Of a stretch of 64,000 nucleotides of DNA, positions 25,011 to 32,948 are shown piece after piece. The stretch spans positions 8,023 to 72,022 of the forward strand of contig JANRIC010000133.1 in NCBI GenBank assembly GCA_033765345.1. Reading direction: 5' to 3'. A program made the translations under genes and the position numbers. The stretch's first letter is position 1, and each line of letters begins with the position of its first letter. The DNA comes from JANRIC01 sp033765345 (GTDB lineage: Bacteria > Bacteroidota > Bacteroidia > Cytophagales > Microscillaceae). A model generated the notes under the pieces. It made no database searches, had not been told where the DNA came from, and saw only the letters and a list, made by a program, of their open reading frames with translations.

Positions 25011-26525
25011 ATGGGAATAAGATCGGTTTTGAGCAAACCTTTTGCGGCTTATGTGGCTCGCAAAGATCAGCAATGGAAAAGTAATCCTTATGAAAGTCAA
25101 TACAATATGTTGACCTATCTTGTTCGGGAAGCCCGGAATACGACTTTTGGTCGGGATCACGGTCTCGAGGACATTCGTAACTATGAGGATTTCAAAAAAA
25201 GGATACCTATTCGGGATTATGAGGATATTCAGCCTTATATCCAAAAGATCAAAGACGGTCAAAAAGATGTACTTTGGAAAGGCTTTCCGGCTTATTTTGC
25301 CAAAACATCGGGTACTACTTCAGGTACCAAATACATTCCAATCACTCGCGAGTCTATCCCCAATCATATTCTCTCTGCCCGTAATGCCTTGCTCAGTTAT
25401 ATCCACGAAACCGGAAAATCGGCTTTCCTGGATAAAAGCCTGATTTTCCTCTCTGGAAGTCCGATTCTTAGCCGTACTGGCCCGGCAAACATTCTTACGG
25501 GAAGACTTTCGGGTATTGTAAACCACCACGTGCCTGCTTATCTACGCAGCAATCAAAAGCCGAGCTATACGACCAATTGTATAGAAGACTGGGAGGAAAA
25601 ACTTGAGAAAGTTATTGATGAAACGATTCAGGCTCCGATGTCATTGATTTCGGGTATTCCACCCTGGGTACAAATGTATTTTGATCGGATTATTGCCCGT
25701 ACTGGCAAGCCGATTAAGGACGTTTTTCCGCACTTTTCGCTATTTGTGTATGGTGGGGTTAATTTTGAGCCTTATCGCAAGAAACTCTATGACTCGATCG
25801 GTCGTCAGATTGATTCCATAGAAACTTACCCGGCTTCTGAGGGTTTTATTGCCTATCAGGATTCTCAAACAGAAGAAGGGCTTTTGATTTTATTAAATAG
25901 CGGGATTTTTTTTGAGTTTATCCCCGCCGAAGAATATTTTACAGAAAACCCAAGAAGATTGCAAATTGGTGAGATCGAGCTCCATCAAAATTATGCTTTG
26001 ATCATCAATTCCAATGCGGGGCTTTGGGGCTACTCCATTGGCGATACGGTCAAGTTTGTTTCTAAAAATCCATACCGTTTGCTGGTCACTGGGAGAATCA
26101 AACATTTTATTTCGGCTTTTGGAGAGCACGTCATTGGGGAGGAGGTTGAAAAAGCCTTGCAACAAACCCTGGTATCTTTTCCTGAAGCATCGATCACCGA
26201 ATTTTCGGTAGCACCACAGGTTACGCCTGCTGAGGGTCTCCCCCACCACGAATGGCTGATCGCTTTTGAGAGATTGCCTTTGGATATGCAAAAATTTGCC
26301 CTTGACCTAGATGAAAAACTTTGCAAGCTCAACAGTTATTATGATGACCTGATCCGAGGCAACATCCTTCGTACTTTAAAAATCACGCCTTTAAAAGCCG
26401 ATGCTTTTCAGAGCTACATGAAATCTATTGGCAAGTTGGGCGGTCAAAATAAAGTACCTCGCCTGGCTAATGATCGTAGAGTTGCCGAAGCGATTCAAGC
26501 GGATTGGAAAATAGATATAAAGTGA
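25011..26525 (+). CDS. GH3-like acyl-adenylating enzyme
   Basis: A 504-residue protein of the GH3 auxin-responsive promoter family. GH3 enzymes belong to the ANL superfamily: they adenylate carboxylic acids and, in plants, join them to amino acids. Visible motifs are the ATP-binding loop FAKTSGTTSGTKYIP near residue 100, YPASEGFIAYQ near 275 and the hinge-side segment YSIGDTVKF near 343, followed by LLVTGRIKHFISAFGEHV. Bacterial substrates are unknown. It is coupled to a GNAT gene (3 nt gap), so the two may modify one small molecule; this is inference only. Confidence 0.87.
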   Translation: MGIRSVLSKPFAAYVARKDQQWKSNPYESQYNMLTYLVREARNTTFGRDHGLEDIRNYEDFKKRIPIRDYEDIQPYIQKIKDGQKDVLWKGFPAYFAKTSGTTSGTKYIPITRESIPNHILSARNALLSYIHETGKSAFLDKSLIFLSGSPILSRTGPANILTGRLSGIVNHHVPAYLRSNQKPSYTTNCIEDWEEKLEKVIDETIQAPMSLISGIPPWVQMYFDRIIARTGKPIKDVFPHFSLFVYGGVNFEPYRKKLYDSIGRQIDSIETYPASEGFIAYQDSQTEEGLLILLNSGIFFEFIPAEEYFTENPRRLQIGEIELHQNYALIINSNAGLWGYSIGDTVKFVSKNPYRLLVTGRIKHFISAFGEHVIGEEVEKALQQTLVSFPEASITEFSVAPQVTPAEGLPHHEWLIAFERLPLDMQKFALDLDEKLCKLNSYYDDLIRGNILRTLKITPLKADAFQSYMKSIGKLGGQNKVPRLANDRRVAEAIQADWKIDIK

Positions 26526-26574
26526 TGATTTTGTTTAAATAAGGTTTATTTTTAGTAATTAAAAAGATAAACTT

Positions 26575-26754
26575 ATGAAAAAAACGGAAATATTAGATAC
26601 CATTCAACAAATGCCTGATGAAATTTCAGTGGATGAATTAATTGAACGTCTTATCGTGCTTCAGAAAATTGAGGAAGGTCAAAGACAATCCCAAGAAGGT
26701 AAATTTTATACTGAAGAAGAAGCCAAACTAAAATTAAATAAATGGCTAAAGTAA
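26575..26754 (+). CDS. Small antitoxin-like protein of a ParDE-type pair
   Basis: A 59-residue frame, short, charged and mostly helical (LDTIQQMPDEISVDELIERL, then TEEEAKLKLNKWLK). Its stop codon lies inside the start of a ParE-like frame: the toxin ATG at 26742 comes before the antitoxin TAA at 26752-26754. That arrangement, with the Bacteroidota antitoxin-type sequence, supports a ParD/prevent-host-death-like role of binding the toxin. With the toxin decayed it may be a relic or still act as an orphan regulator. Confidence 0.7.
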   Translation: MKKTEILDTIQQMPDEISVDELIERLIVLQKIEEGQRQSQEGKFYTEEEAKLKLNKWLK

Positions 26755-26959
26755 TCTGGATTGCACAAGCCATAGACGACCTAAGCAATATCGCAGAATT
26801 TAGCAGCAGATATTCGGAAAACTATGGTTCCTGAAAAAAATGAACCTAAAAATCAGAGAATTAATAGAAAGCAACTATAGAATTATTTATGAAATCAAAG
26901 ATGATGAGGTAATAGAAATCCTTACTGTTCATCATTCAGCAAGACCCTTGCATCGCTAG
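26742..26959 (+). pseudogene. Decayed RelE/ParE-family toxin
   Basis: The first 30 codons from 26742 read MAKVIWIAQAIDDL and NIAEF, a ParE N-terminus, and then stop at 26832-26834. After it, in another frame, the family's C-terminal core appears: IRELIESNYRIIYEI and EILTVHHSARPL, ending at TAG 26957-26959. A VPEKNEP segment in the intermediate frame shows one extra A in a short A-run, and the middle of the protein (about 25 residues) is missing. At least one deletion and one frameshift have inactivated it. An intact toxin would be about 95-100 residues. Confidence 0.8.
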
Positions 26960-26985
26960 GCCTTTTACAAATTGATGTATGAAAA

Positions 26986-27020
26986 TTTAAAGAGACGCTG
27001 CAAGGCAACGCCTCTTTAAA
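26986..27020 (-). terminator. Hairpin between the toxin relic and the convergent gene
   Basis: TTTAAAGAG (26986-26994) pairs with CTCTTTAAA (27012-27020), with an inner imperfect CGCTGC/GCAACG stem. It lies at the 3' end of the minus-strand gene and could terminate from both sides. Confidence 0.55.
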
Positions 27021-27023
27021 ATA

Positions 27024-28265
27024 TTAATACCTGGGTATATTGTCCTCCAGTGCCTTGATGTTGGCTATATTGACATTTCTGACATAAGACTCAATCAGAC
27101 GAGTGTAACGAGTATCCAGATCATTTACTTTTTGAGTAATTTTTGCTTTGTCATCGCTCAAAGTGGTGGCATTATTCAGGATAACTTTTACATTTTCGTG
27201 ATAGGTATTCAAGGTAGTTTGATATTCGGAATAAAGCTTCTCAATTTCTTCGCCGATAAAAGCTACTTTGCTGCGTCCGACCACCGGAAAAACCAATCTT
27301 TTGGACAGATAATTATAATTATTGTTGTTCAACTGCTCAAGCTTCATAATGTATTCCGTCACCTTCGCATAGTTATAATACTGCTTAATGATGACATTCA
27401 TATCAATCTTTGACATATCGGGCGCGCCGTCGGGTGTGTATAAATCTGTCACACTCTGACGCACAAAGTTGTTGGTCAGTTTGCGAACCGATTCGGTTTT
27501 TAGCTTCAGGCTTGATAGGTTAAAATCCAAATCTCGACTGGCTTTTGCCAAAGCTTCATAGTGTGCCACATATTTTTGAATTTCTTTGTTAAATTCTTTC
27601 AAAGCTTCCGCTCCGATATCTTCATTTTCAATCGCTACGGTGTTGACCATATTAAATACTGAGGAGATAGAACTTACTGCTGGTACCGTAGACACGATGG
27701 CTTTGGTAATTGGGTTATTGATAATGGGATTATTGATGATACTTGAAATAATGGTTTTGAATTTAGACCCAAATTTTTTACCGAATTTGCTATTTAGGAT
27801 TTTATCGTCTACAATTTTGAGCATGGCTTTATCTAGGCTAAAACCCAAATCGGTATTGGTTGGATTATTCAATTCAAAAATTGAGTTGGAGTAATCTAGG
27901 GAAGAAACTGTAAATTCAAGCGCATTCAAGCCATCATTGACTGCATCCATATAATTGGCTGTAGCAACGATACTGAGTTTATTATTCTCATAAATGGTTT
28001 TAAGAGTTCGCCTATCTTCATCAGAAATTTTTGAGAGTTGTTCGGTATTTCCCTGTGCCTGATTCTCAAGAACCTTAATTTTGTCTTCTATTTTAGTGAT
28101 TTTTGATTTGGAATTAGCATCCACAGCACCTTCCAAACTCAGATAACGTTCGTAGAGATTTGCAATAGAATCTGAAAGCATTTTGATGCGTAAAGAATCA
28201 TTTTGAGCAAGGAGAAGCGTTGGGGATATAAGTGCAAAAAGTAATAAAAAGCTTAATTTTTTCAT
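27024..28265 (-). CDS. Exported helical protein of unknown function
   Basis: From the ATG at 28265 it has 413 residues with a clear signal peptide (KKLSFLLLFALISP, cleavage after LLAQ). The body is almost wholly alpha-helical, with heptad-like coiled-coil stretches at residues about 25-80 and 300-400 and a central hydrophobic helical segment near 160-190. It may be a periplasmic or surface stalk protein. No family recognised. The start four codons downstream of the first ATG is chosen because it places the Lys-Lys pair next to the hydrophobic core. Confidence 0.72.
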   Translation of the reverse strand: MKKLSFLLLFALISPTLLLAQNDSLRIKMLSDSIANLYERYLSLEGAVDANSKSKITKIEDKIKVLENQAQGNTEQLSKISDEDRRTLKTIYENNKLSIVATANYMDAVNDGLNALEFTVSSLDYSNSIFELNNPTNTDLGFSLDKAMLKIVDDKILNSKFGKKFGSKFKTIISSIINNPIINNPITKAIVSTVPAVSSISSVFNMVNTVAIENEDIGAEALKEFNKEIQKYVAHYEALAKASRDLDFNLSSLKLKTESVRKLTNNFVRQSVTDLYTPDGAPDMSKIDMNVIIKQYYNYAKVTEYIMKLEQLNNNNYNYLSKRLVFPVVGRSKVAFIGEEIEKLYSEYQTTLNTYHENVKVILNNATTLSDDKAKITQKVNDLDTRYTRLIESYVRNVNIANIKALEDNIPRY

Positions 28266-28570
28266 AAGTCCGGGCATTTGTATTTGAGTAAAATTTTTCT
28301 CTTGTGTTGTGCTTTAGTTTTTTGCTAGATGATACAATAATTACAAAAAAACACAAAAAAACCACGTAAATGTAAGATTTTTAATGTATTAAAAAAAACG
28401 CTTTTTTTAATGGAAAATGAACTTGTACTTTCTTTCAAACAAAAGCTTTGAGGTGCTTAAAAAAGTGGATTGTCTGACGAATTGAATTATGAATATGGTG
28501 CGATAATGCCTTGAGTTTACAATTAAATATTTAGGGGCAACTTGATCCAAACCCCATCTACCCAAGAAAA
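28266..28570. other. AT-rich gap, no gene seen
   Basis: About 300 nt between two minus-strand genes. I see only poly-A/T tracts, including a small inverted repeat TTAAAAAAAACG/CTTTTTTTAA near 28389-28410, and no convincing frame or RNA gene. The promoter of the exported helical protein should lie here, but no clear -7 match was found. Confidence 0.5.
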
Positions 28571-28591
28571 AAACCCTCTTGAAGAGGGTTT
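28571..28591 (-). terminator. Rho-independent terminator of the KTSC gene
   Basis: AAACCCTCTT (28571-28580) and AAGAGGGTTT (28582-28591) form a 10-bp perfect stem. On the minus strand it is followed by a run of T, and it lies 16 nt after the KTSC stop codon. A T-run on the plus side makes it look bidirectional. Confidence 0.85.
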
Positions 28592-28606
28592 TTGAAAGGT
28601 TTTTGT

Positions 28607-28846
28607 TTAGCTACGAACTTTTTGATAAAGAAGCTGTTTATTGTTACGAATATTGGTATTAAAATATTCACCGAGTGAATCTGAGCGTCTGAGCTGCTCG
28701 TATTGGTCGGGGCTGATGTTGGAGTATTCGTAGATACCACCTTTGCAAAATACAACTTCGAGTACTTGACTGAAAGCGTCATAAGCCACAGAAGTAATGA
28801 GTGAAGAGGAAGCGTGTTTTCTTCGAAAGTTTGCCATAATTCCCAT
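28607..28846 (-). CDS. KTSC-domain protein
   Basis: A 79-residue protein from the ATG at 28846 (the ATG at 28837 is also possible). The KTSC fold is visible: SVAYDAFSQVLEVVF, then GGIYEYSNISPDQYEQL and DSLGEYFNTNIR. KTSC domains occur in small bacterial proteins and at the end of lysyl-tRNA synthetases and phage proteins, and are thought to bind nucleic acid; the role is unproven. The start upstream at 28906 is rejected because a -7 element lies at 28861-28868. It is a monocistronic gene with its own terminator. Confidence 0.82.
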   Translation of the reverse strand: MGIMANFRRKHASSSLITSVAYDAFSQVLEVVFCKGGIYEYSNISPDQYEQLRRSDSLGEYFNTNIRNNKQLLYQKVRS

Positions 28847-28860
28847 GTTTTGTTGGTTAA

Positions 28861-28868
28861 ACAAATAT
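28861..28868 (-). promoter_or_regulatory. Probable -7 element of the KTSC gene (TATATTTG)
   Basis: A TAnnTTTG match on the minus strand, 15 nt upstream of the ATG at 28846. This implies a very short leader. Confidence 0.5.
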
Positions 28869-28989
28869 ACGAAAAATAATTGAAAAAGTCCAGTTTTTTG
28901 ACTCAAAAAAACAAATTAATATATCTGATTATCAATAAGTTAAAATGTTTTTTTGATTAAATTTTAGTATTAGATTTTTGTTTAAAAAT

Positions 28990-29322
28990 ATGCCTCTTAT
29001 GATTATTTATGTTCCTTTTTTGAATGTTGCCGGGATGGCTTTATTTCCTTTTATTCTTGTAGGTAAGAGGCATTATCGCTATGATGCAGTGCTAATTAAT
29101 CATGAAAAAATCCATCTTGCCCAGCAGTTAGAGACCTTGATTTTGCCTTTTTATGTCTTGTATCTATGCAATTATCTGATCAACTTGGTCATTTATCGAG
29201 AGCATCACAAGGCATACATCAATATGTATTTTGAGCGGGAGGCATATGATCACGAGGGTGATTTGACTTATCTAAGAAAGCGGCGTTTTTGGGCATTTTT
29301 GAGCTTTTTAGGCATAAGATAG
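28990..29322 (+). CDS. Small membrane protein with an HExxH motif
   Basis: A 110-residue protein with two hydrophobic segments (about residues 3-24 and 49-68). The zinc-peptidase motif HEKIH is at 38-42, and Glu84 (FERE) about 40 residues later could be a third ligand. I know similar short HExxH proteins from Bacteroidota, but no function has been shown to my knowledge. It could be a minimal membrane metallopeptidase or a non-enzymatic zinc protein. The ATG at 28990 is preferred over an upstream TTG at 28978. It converges on the 29327 gene with 4 nt between stops. Confidence 0.7.
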   Translation: MPLMIIYVPFLNVAGMALFPFILVGKRHYRYDAVLINHEKIHLAQQLETLILPFYVLYLCNYLINLVIYREHHKAYINMYFEREAYDHEGDLTYLRKRRFWAFLSFLGIR

Positions 29323-29326
29323 GCCT

Positions 29327-29962
29327 TTAATTTGGGTAATGAAAGAATTCATCTTGTAGTTTAATTAATCGGATTATTTTTTCTTTTTTATTCAATTGGG
29401 TGGTAGAAATAATCTCCCGACGATTTTGGCTGATGAGGTCTAGCTGCTTATCAAGTTTATCTCTAAATTCATCATAAGAAGCATATTTTTTAGTTTCTTC
29501 CAGGATCAGACGATTTTTTCCCAATTCGTGGACTTTAAAAATTTTCACCTGCTCAATACGTTTACCAGATGCTTGATTGATCAGAATGAATAAAAAATCC
29601 CCTTCCAGATACCAGTAGCCGAATTCGGAAAGGGAGACTTTTTTCTGGGTTTTGGTGTGAGGTTTTATACTTTGGATATAAATGGTTTGATCTTCTTTAA
29701 AAAAATATTCCTGTCCTTTGAGGATACTCTTTAGTCCATTTCGTTCAAGCAATACATCCAGATTTTTACGAAAATCACCCGTACGAATCACCCAGCTATC
29801 ACAGAGTTTGGCCTTGAGGGTTTCTTGCCTTTGATGGAGATTTGAAAGATCATTTTTTTGCATAGCACAAGATGAGTGCTGCTTATGTGAAGAAATATTT
29901 TTATAAATGAACAAAGCAGAAGCCACCATAATAAAAATACAGGTTCTGAGGTTCAATTCCAT
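29327..29962 (-). CDS. Exported/membrane-anchored protein, paralogue of its neighbour
   Basis: A 211-residue protein starting MELNLRTCIFIM, with one N-terminal hydrophobic segment (residues 8-22) and a soluble remainder. It shares its N-terminus and layout with the next gene upstream (29993-30634, starting MELNIRTRIFMA). Shared segments include a WVIRTGDFRKN/WVLVSGDLQGN strand and a YLEGDFLFILINQASG/LFEGDWYLVQNQLFIYS region. The beta-rich middle recalls a lipocalin-like fold, but I cannot assign a family. The pair looks like a diverged tandem duplication. Confidence 0.65.
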   Translation of the reverse strand: MELNLRTCIFIMVASALFIYKNISSHKQHSSCAMQKNDLSNLHQRQETLKAKLCDSWVIRTGDFRKNLDVLLERNGLKSILKGQEYFFKEDQTIYIQSIKPHTKTQKKVSLSEFGYWYLEGDFLFILINQASGKRIEQVKIFKVHELGKNRLILEETKKYASYDEFRDKLDKQLDLISQNRREIISTTQLNKKEKIIRLIKLQDEFFHYPN

Positions 29963-29992
29963 AGCTTTAACTAGTAAATTATTCAGAATATT

Positions 29993-30634
29993 TTAAGGTT
30001 GTTTTTGGGCAATTTTACGATTTTTTAAGATTTCCTGATCCACTTTAAGTTGACAAGCTTTATGATCTTTCAAACTATGAGACTCTTGGGATTGTTCAAA
30101 ATTATTTTTTAAATCTTCTAAAATTGGTTGTTCGTGGTAGGTCTCGACTTGGATCAATCTCAATAAATTCTCCCCCATCATCTGAACTTCATATATATAT
30201 TCGGATAGTTCATTTTCTCCAGATTGATCCGTAGAATAGATAAAAAGTTGATTCTGCACCAGGTACCAATCTCCTTCAAAAAGTATTTTTTTGTGCTGAG
30301 AATGACCCTCTTTGAGCCAATACAGAAATTTTTTTTGCGGGATAAATTGAAATATTTGAAGATCTTCTCTATCCGTAGAATAGTTTTCTTCACGACAAAT
30401 CAGCATATTCCCTTGAAGGTCTCCAGATACCAATACCCAGTCTCCAAGAATCACCCGGTTCACATTTGGTTGTTTACCATTTTTATCCGCAAGTGATTTG
30501 AAATAAAACACTTCTTCCGATTGTTTGGAGGCAGTTCCACATTCGGTATGATAAGATTTATCTTTCATTTGTTGAACCAAAAAGATGGCCAAGGAAATAG
30601 CCATAAAAATACGAGTGCGAATATTTAATTCCAT
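29993..30634 (-). CDS. Exported/membrane-anchored protein, paralogue of its neighbour
   Basis: A 213-residue protein starting MELNIRTRIFMA, with an N-terminal hydrophobic anchor (about 8-21) and a beta-rich middle. It is the upstream member of a tandem pair with 29327-29962 (30 nt gap). Conservation is strongest in the first 20 residues and patchy beyond, so the copies have diverged. No function is recognised. Confidence 0.65.
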   Translation of the reverse strand: MELNIRTRIFMAISLAIFLVQQMKDKSYHTECGTASKQSEEVFYFKSLADKNGKQPNVNRVILGDWVLVSGDLQGNMLICREENYSTDREDLQIFQFIPQKKFLYWLKEGHSQHKKILFEGDWYLVQNQLFIYSTDQSGENELSEYIYEVQMMGENLLRLIQVETYHEQPILEDLKNNFEQSQESHSLKDHKACQLKVDQEILKNRKIAQKQP

Positions 30635-30868
30635 CAGGCAAAGGTTTATTCGGGATTAAAAGCAATACGCATATCCTTTTCAAATTAAAAAAAAAATCTG
30701 ATGTTTGGAAATAAAGTTGATTAATCTCTTATTTTTTTGATAAAAATTAACGATTCTTTATGAAATTACTCAAAATTTATTTGCATCTTAAAACGGGCAA
30801 TAAGGTCGCTTAAAGCAACCTCGTTGTTTGGATAGATTGATCTTCAAGTAAAATCATAAAGAACCCAT

Positions 30869-32851
30869 TTATTTAACCAATGATACGGTACCTTTATAAA
30901 TTTTATTTTTGAAATTAATTCGGTAGAAATAAACGCCTACGGGTAGATTACCTCCATCCCATTCAAAGTTTTTATCAAAGGATTCAAAAACTTTGCTCCC
31001 CCAACGTGTAAAAATTTCTATGTTTTGGAATTGGTATCTACAGGTTTCTTCTGGGACATTTTCCAGAGAAAATGTTTCATTGATTAGATCGCCATTGGGT
31101 GTAAATATGTTTGCAGGAAGAAACTCCTCATCTTCAAAAGCAATATCGTTAATGATCAATTCGACACTCAGTACTTTGCTTTTGTCTTCGCACTGGCCAT
31201 CATCCGTGGTGATAAAATCAATGATATATTGGTTTTTTTCCTCTATCACCAGATCACAATTTGTATTCCAGATAAATCTTGATTCCAGGCTACCTACTCC
31301 GGTTTTATTTTCAAAAGACATCCCCAATTCAGCCAGATCAAAACCCCTGCCTACTGCTTTGAGCTCTAGAACATCATTGTCTATTAAGTCCTGTGCAAAA
31401 ACATCAAAATCAAAAGATTCTCCTACGATTTTTTCTAGGGTATAATCAAATTCAGCTTTTGAATCTACCAGGGTATTACTTCCAATGATAGGTGGGGTAT
31501 TATCAATGGGTATACTCACTACGGTTAGGCGAATGGTATCATTGGCAGGGCGCGGGCAACGATTGTCGCTCACTACCAGATCCATCACAAAAGGCTGTAG
31601 ATTCCCTTGATTATCCTGGGTAGAGAAAAGACAACTCGGCCAACAAAAGTCAACGGCAAGACTATCGCTCGATCCGTTTACCACGCCTTGGGAGACAGAT
31701 AACAAAGATTGAGGAGCTTGGAAATTGATGCCTATTACTTTGAGTCTTAGCGTTTCAAACATGTTGGGGTCTTTGAGCCAGATTTTTGTGCAAACAAATC
31801 CCTGGGCTTGATCCATAAAAAGTGTATCTCCTTGTTCATAAAAGATACCGCCACGTTGATTGGTTGAGAGTTCATTTTGTTGTACCTGAACACTAGGGCT
31901 TTCATTGGAAGGGCAATCCAATACATAGAATTGAAAATCTCTACGTACCTCTCCGATTTTTTTTCCGTTTCTGAACTCTTCACAAAGCACTGCAAATACA
32001 AAAAGCCCAGTGCGATTGGGGGTGACACGAATCAATCCGGTTCGCTGATTGATCGTAAAACCTTGATTTTGACTCAAATCGGTAGGAAGAGCCTGTTGGG
32101 CATTAAATTGAAAGCCATCGACATTCAGCCAGTTTACCAGCGCATAAGGGGCAGGTATGGGCGGTACTCCTCCTTGAAGGGTATTAGGGTCTACATTGCC
32201 TGGGAAGTTGGGTTCGGAATTACCAGCCCAGGGGTTGGTAAAAGAATACGTCAAGCTATCTCCGTCCTTATCGTTTGCTCCAAAATCAAAGTCAAATTCT
32301 TCATTGAGGCATAAATAATCTCCAATTGGGGCTTTAAATAAAGGGGTAGAGTTGATAAAAGCGGTATTTCCTTGGACAACAGCCGGAAACTCAAGATAAA
32401 ATACCATTCCTACACCTCCGGGATCATTAATATTATTGATTACATTATTTCTACAGCATCGCTCCCATACTACATAATAGCCTTCGGGGTCATTATAAAT
32501 ATCAGGGCTAAGCCTGATGACATTTTCATAGATCAGTAAGCGTGTTTTTAATTGCCCATCCGTACAACTGGGATTGGTGTATTGAATATCAGACTGTTGT
32601 TTAAGCCTCAGTACAATGTCTTCTGCAATGACACGGTTCGTTCTTTTGGAAAAAATATGCAACAGAATAACAGGTTCTGTGTTTTCTACTACAAAAGTGG
32701 CATTAACCCGATCATAATATAAATTCAGCCTAAGTTCAAAATCAAATGCGGTTAAATGATTCAGTTGAATATCTCCACCCACAATATGAGAAGCTTTCAG
32801 AAAGCTCAGACTCCACAAACTTAGAAATAATAAGAAGTAGTATTTCTTCAT
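30869..32851 (-). CDS. Secreted protein with type B (CHU_C) sorting domain
   Basis: A 660-residue protein. A signal peptide (residues 1-20) is followed by SHIVGGDIQL, a segment common in Bacteroidota gliding-type surface proteins. Several beta-sandwich repeats follow. The last 85 residues are the gliding-motility-associated C-terminal domain: FLPANIFTPNGDLINETF, then IFTRWGSKVFES, WDGGNLPVGVYFYRI and a final YKGTVSLVK. This type B signal directs export and surface attachment through the type IX secretion system, to which the PorU2/PorV pair at 37-43 kb may belong. Confidence 0.88.
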   Translation of the reverse strand: MKKYYFLLFLSLWSLSFLKASHIVGGDIQLNHLTAFDFELRLNLYYDRVNATFVVENTEPVILLHIFSKRTNRVIAEDIVLRLKQQSDIQYTNPSCTDGQLKTRLLIYENVIRLSPDIYNDPEGYYVVWERCCRNNVINNINDPGGVGMVFYLEFPAVVQGNTAFINSTPLFKAPIGDYLCLNEEFDFDFGANDKDGDSLTYSFTNPWAGNSEPNFPGNVDPNTLQGGVPPIPAPYALVNWLNVDGFQFNAQQALPTDLSQNQGFTINQRTGLIRVTPNRTGLFVFAVLCEEFRNGKKIGEVRRDFQFYVLDCPSNESPSVQVQQNELSTNQRGGIFYEQGDTLFMDQAQGFVCTKIWLKDPNMFETLRLKVIGINFQAPQSLLSVSQGVVNGSSDSLAVDFCWPSCLFSTQDNQGNLQPFVMDLVVSDNRCPRPANDTIRLTVVSIPIDNTPPIIGSNTLVDSKAEFDYTLEKIVGESFDFDVFAQDLIDNDVLELKAVGRGFDLAELGMSFENKTGVGSLESRFIWNTNCDLVIEEKNQYIIDFITTDDGQCEDKSKVLSVELIINDIAFEDEEFLPANIFTPNGDLINETFSLENVPEETCRYQFQNIEIFTRWGSKVFESFDKNFEWDGGNLPVGVYFYRINFKNKIYKGTVSLVK

Positions 32852-32932
32852 AAAACAATGATTTATTAGCGTTCCCTAAGTTAGTTATTTCCTAAAAAAA
32901 CAAAAAATATTCTTCAAGCAATTTACAAATAT

Positions 32933-32940
32933 TACCTTTG
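32933..32940 (+). promoter_or_regulatory. Probable -7 element of rlmD (TACCTTTG)
   Basis: A TAnnTTTG match ending 8 nt before the rlmD ATG. A start about 7 nt downstream would make the mRNA leaderless or nearly so. Confidence 0.5.
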
Positions 32941-32948
32941 TAGGTCTT

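Noticed and set aside
26840..26959. The ParE C-terminal fragment as a separate 39-residue gene
   Set aside because: It is the last third of a toxin whose N-terminus is just upstream in another frame; a gene remnant is the simpler reading.
28607..28906. The longer 99-residue KTSC start at 28906
   Set aside because: The -7 element at 28861-28868 lies downstream of that start.
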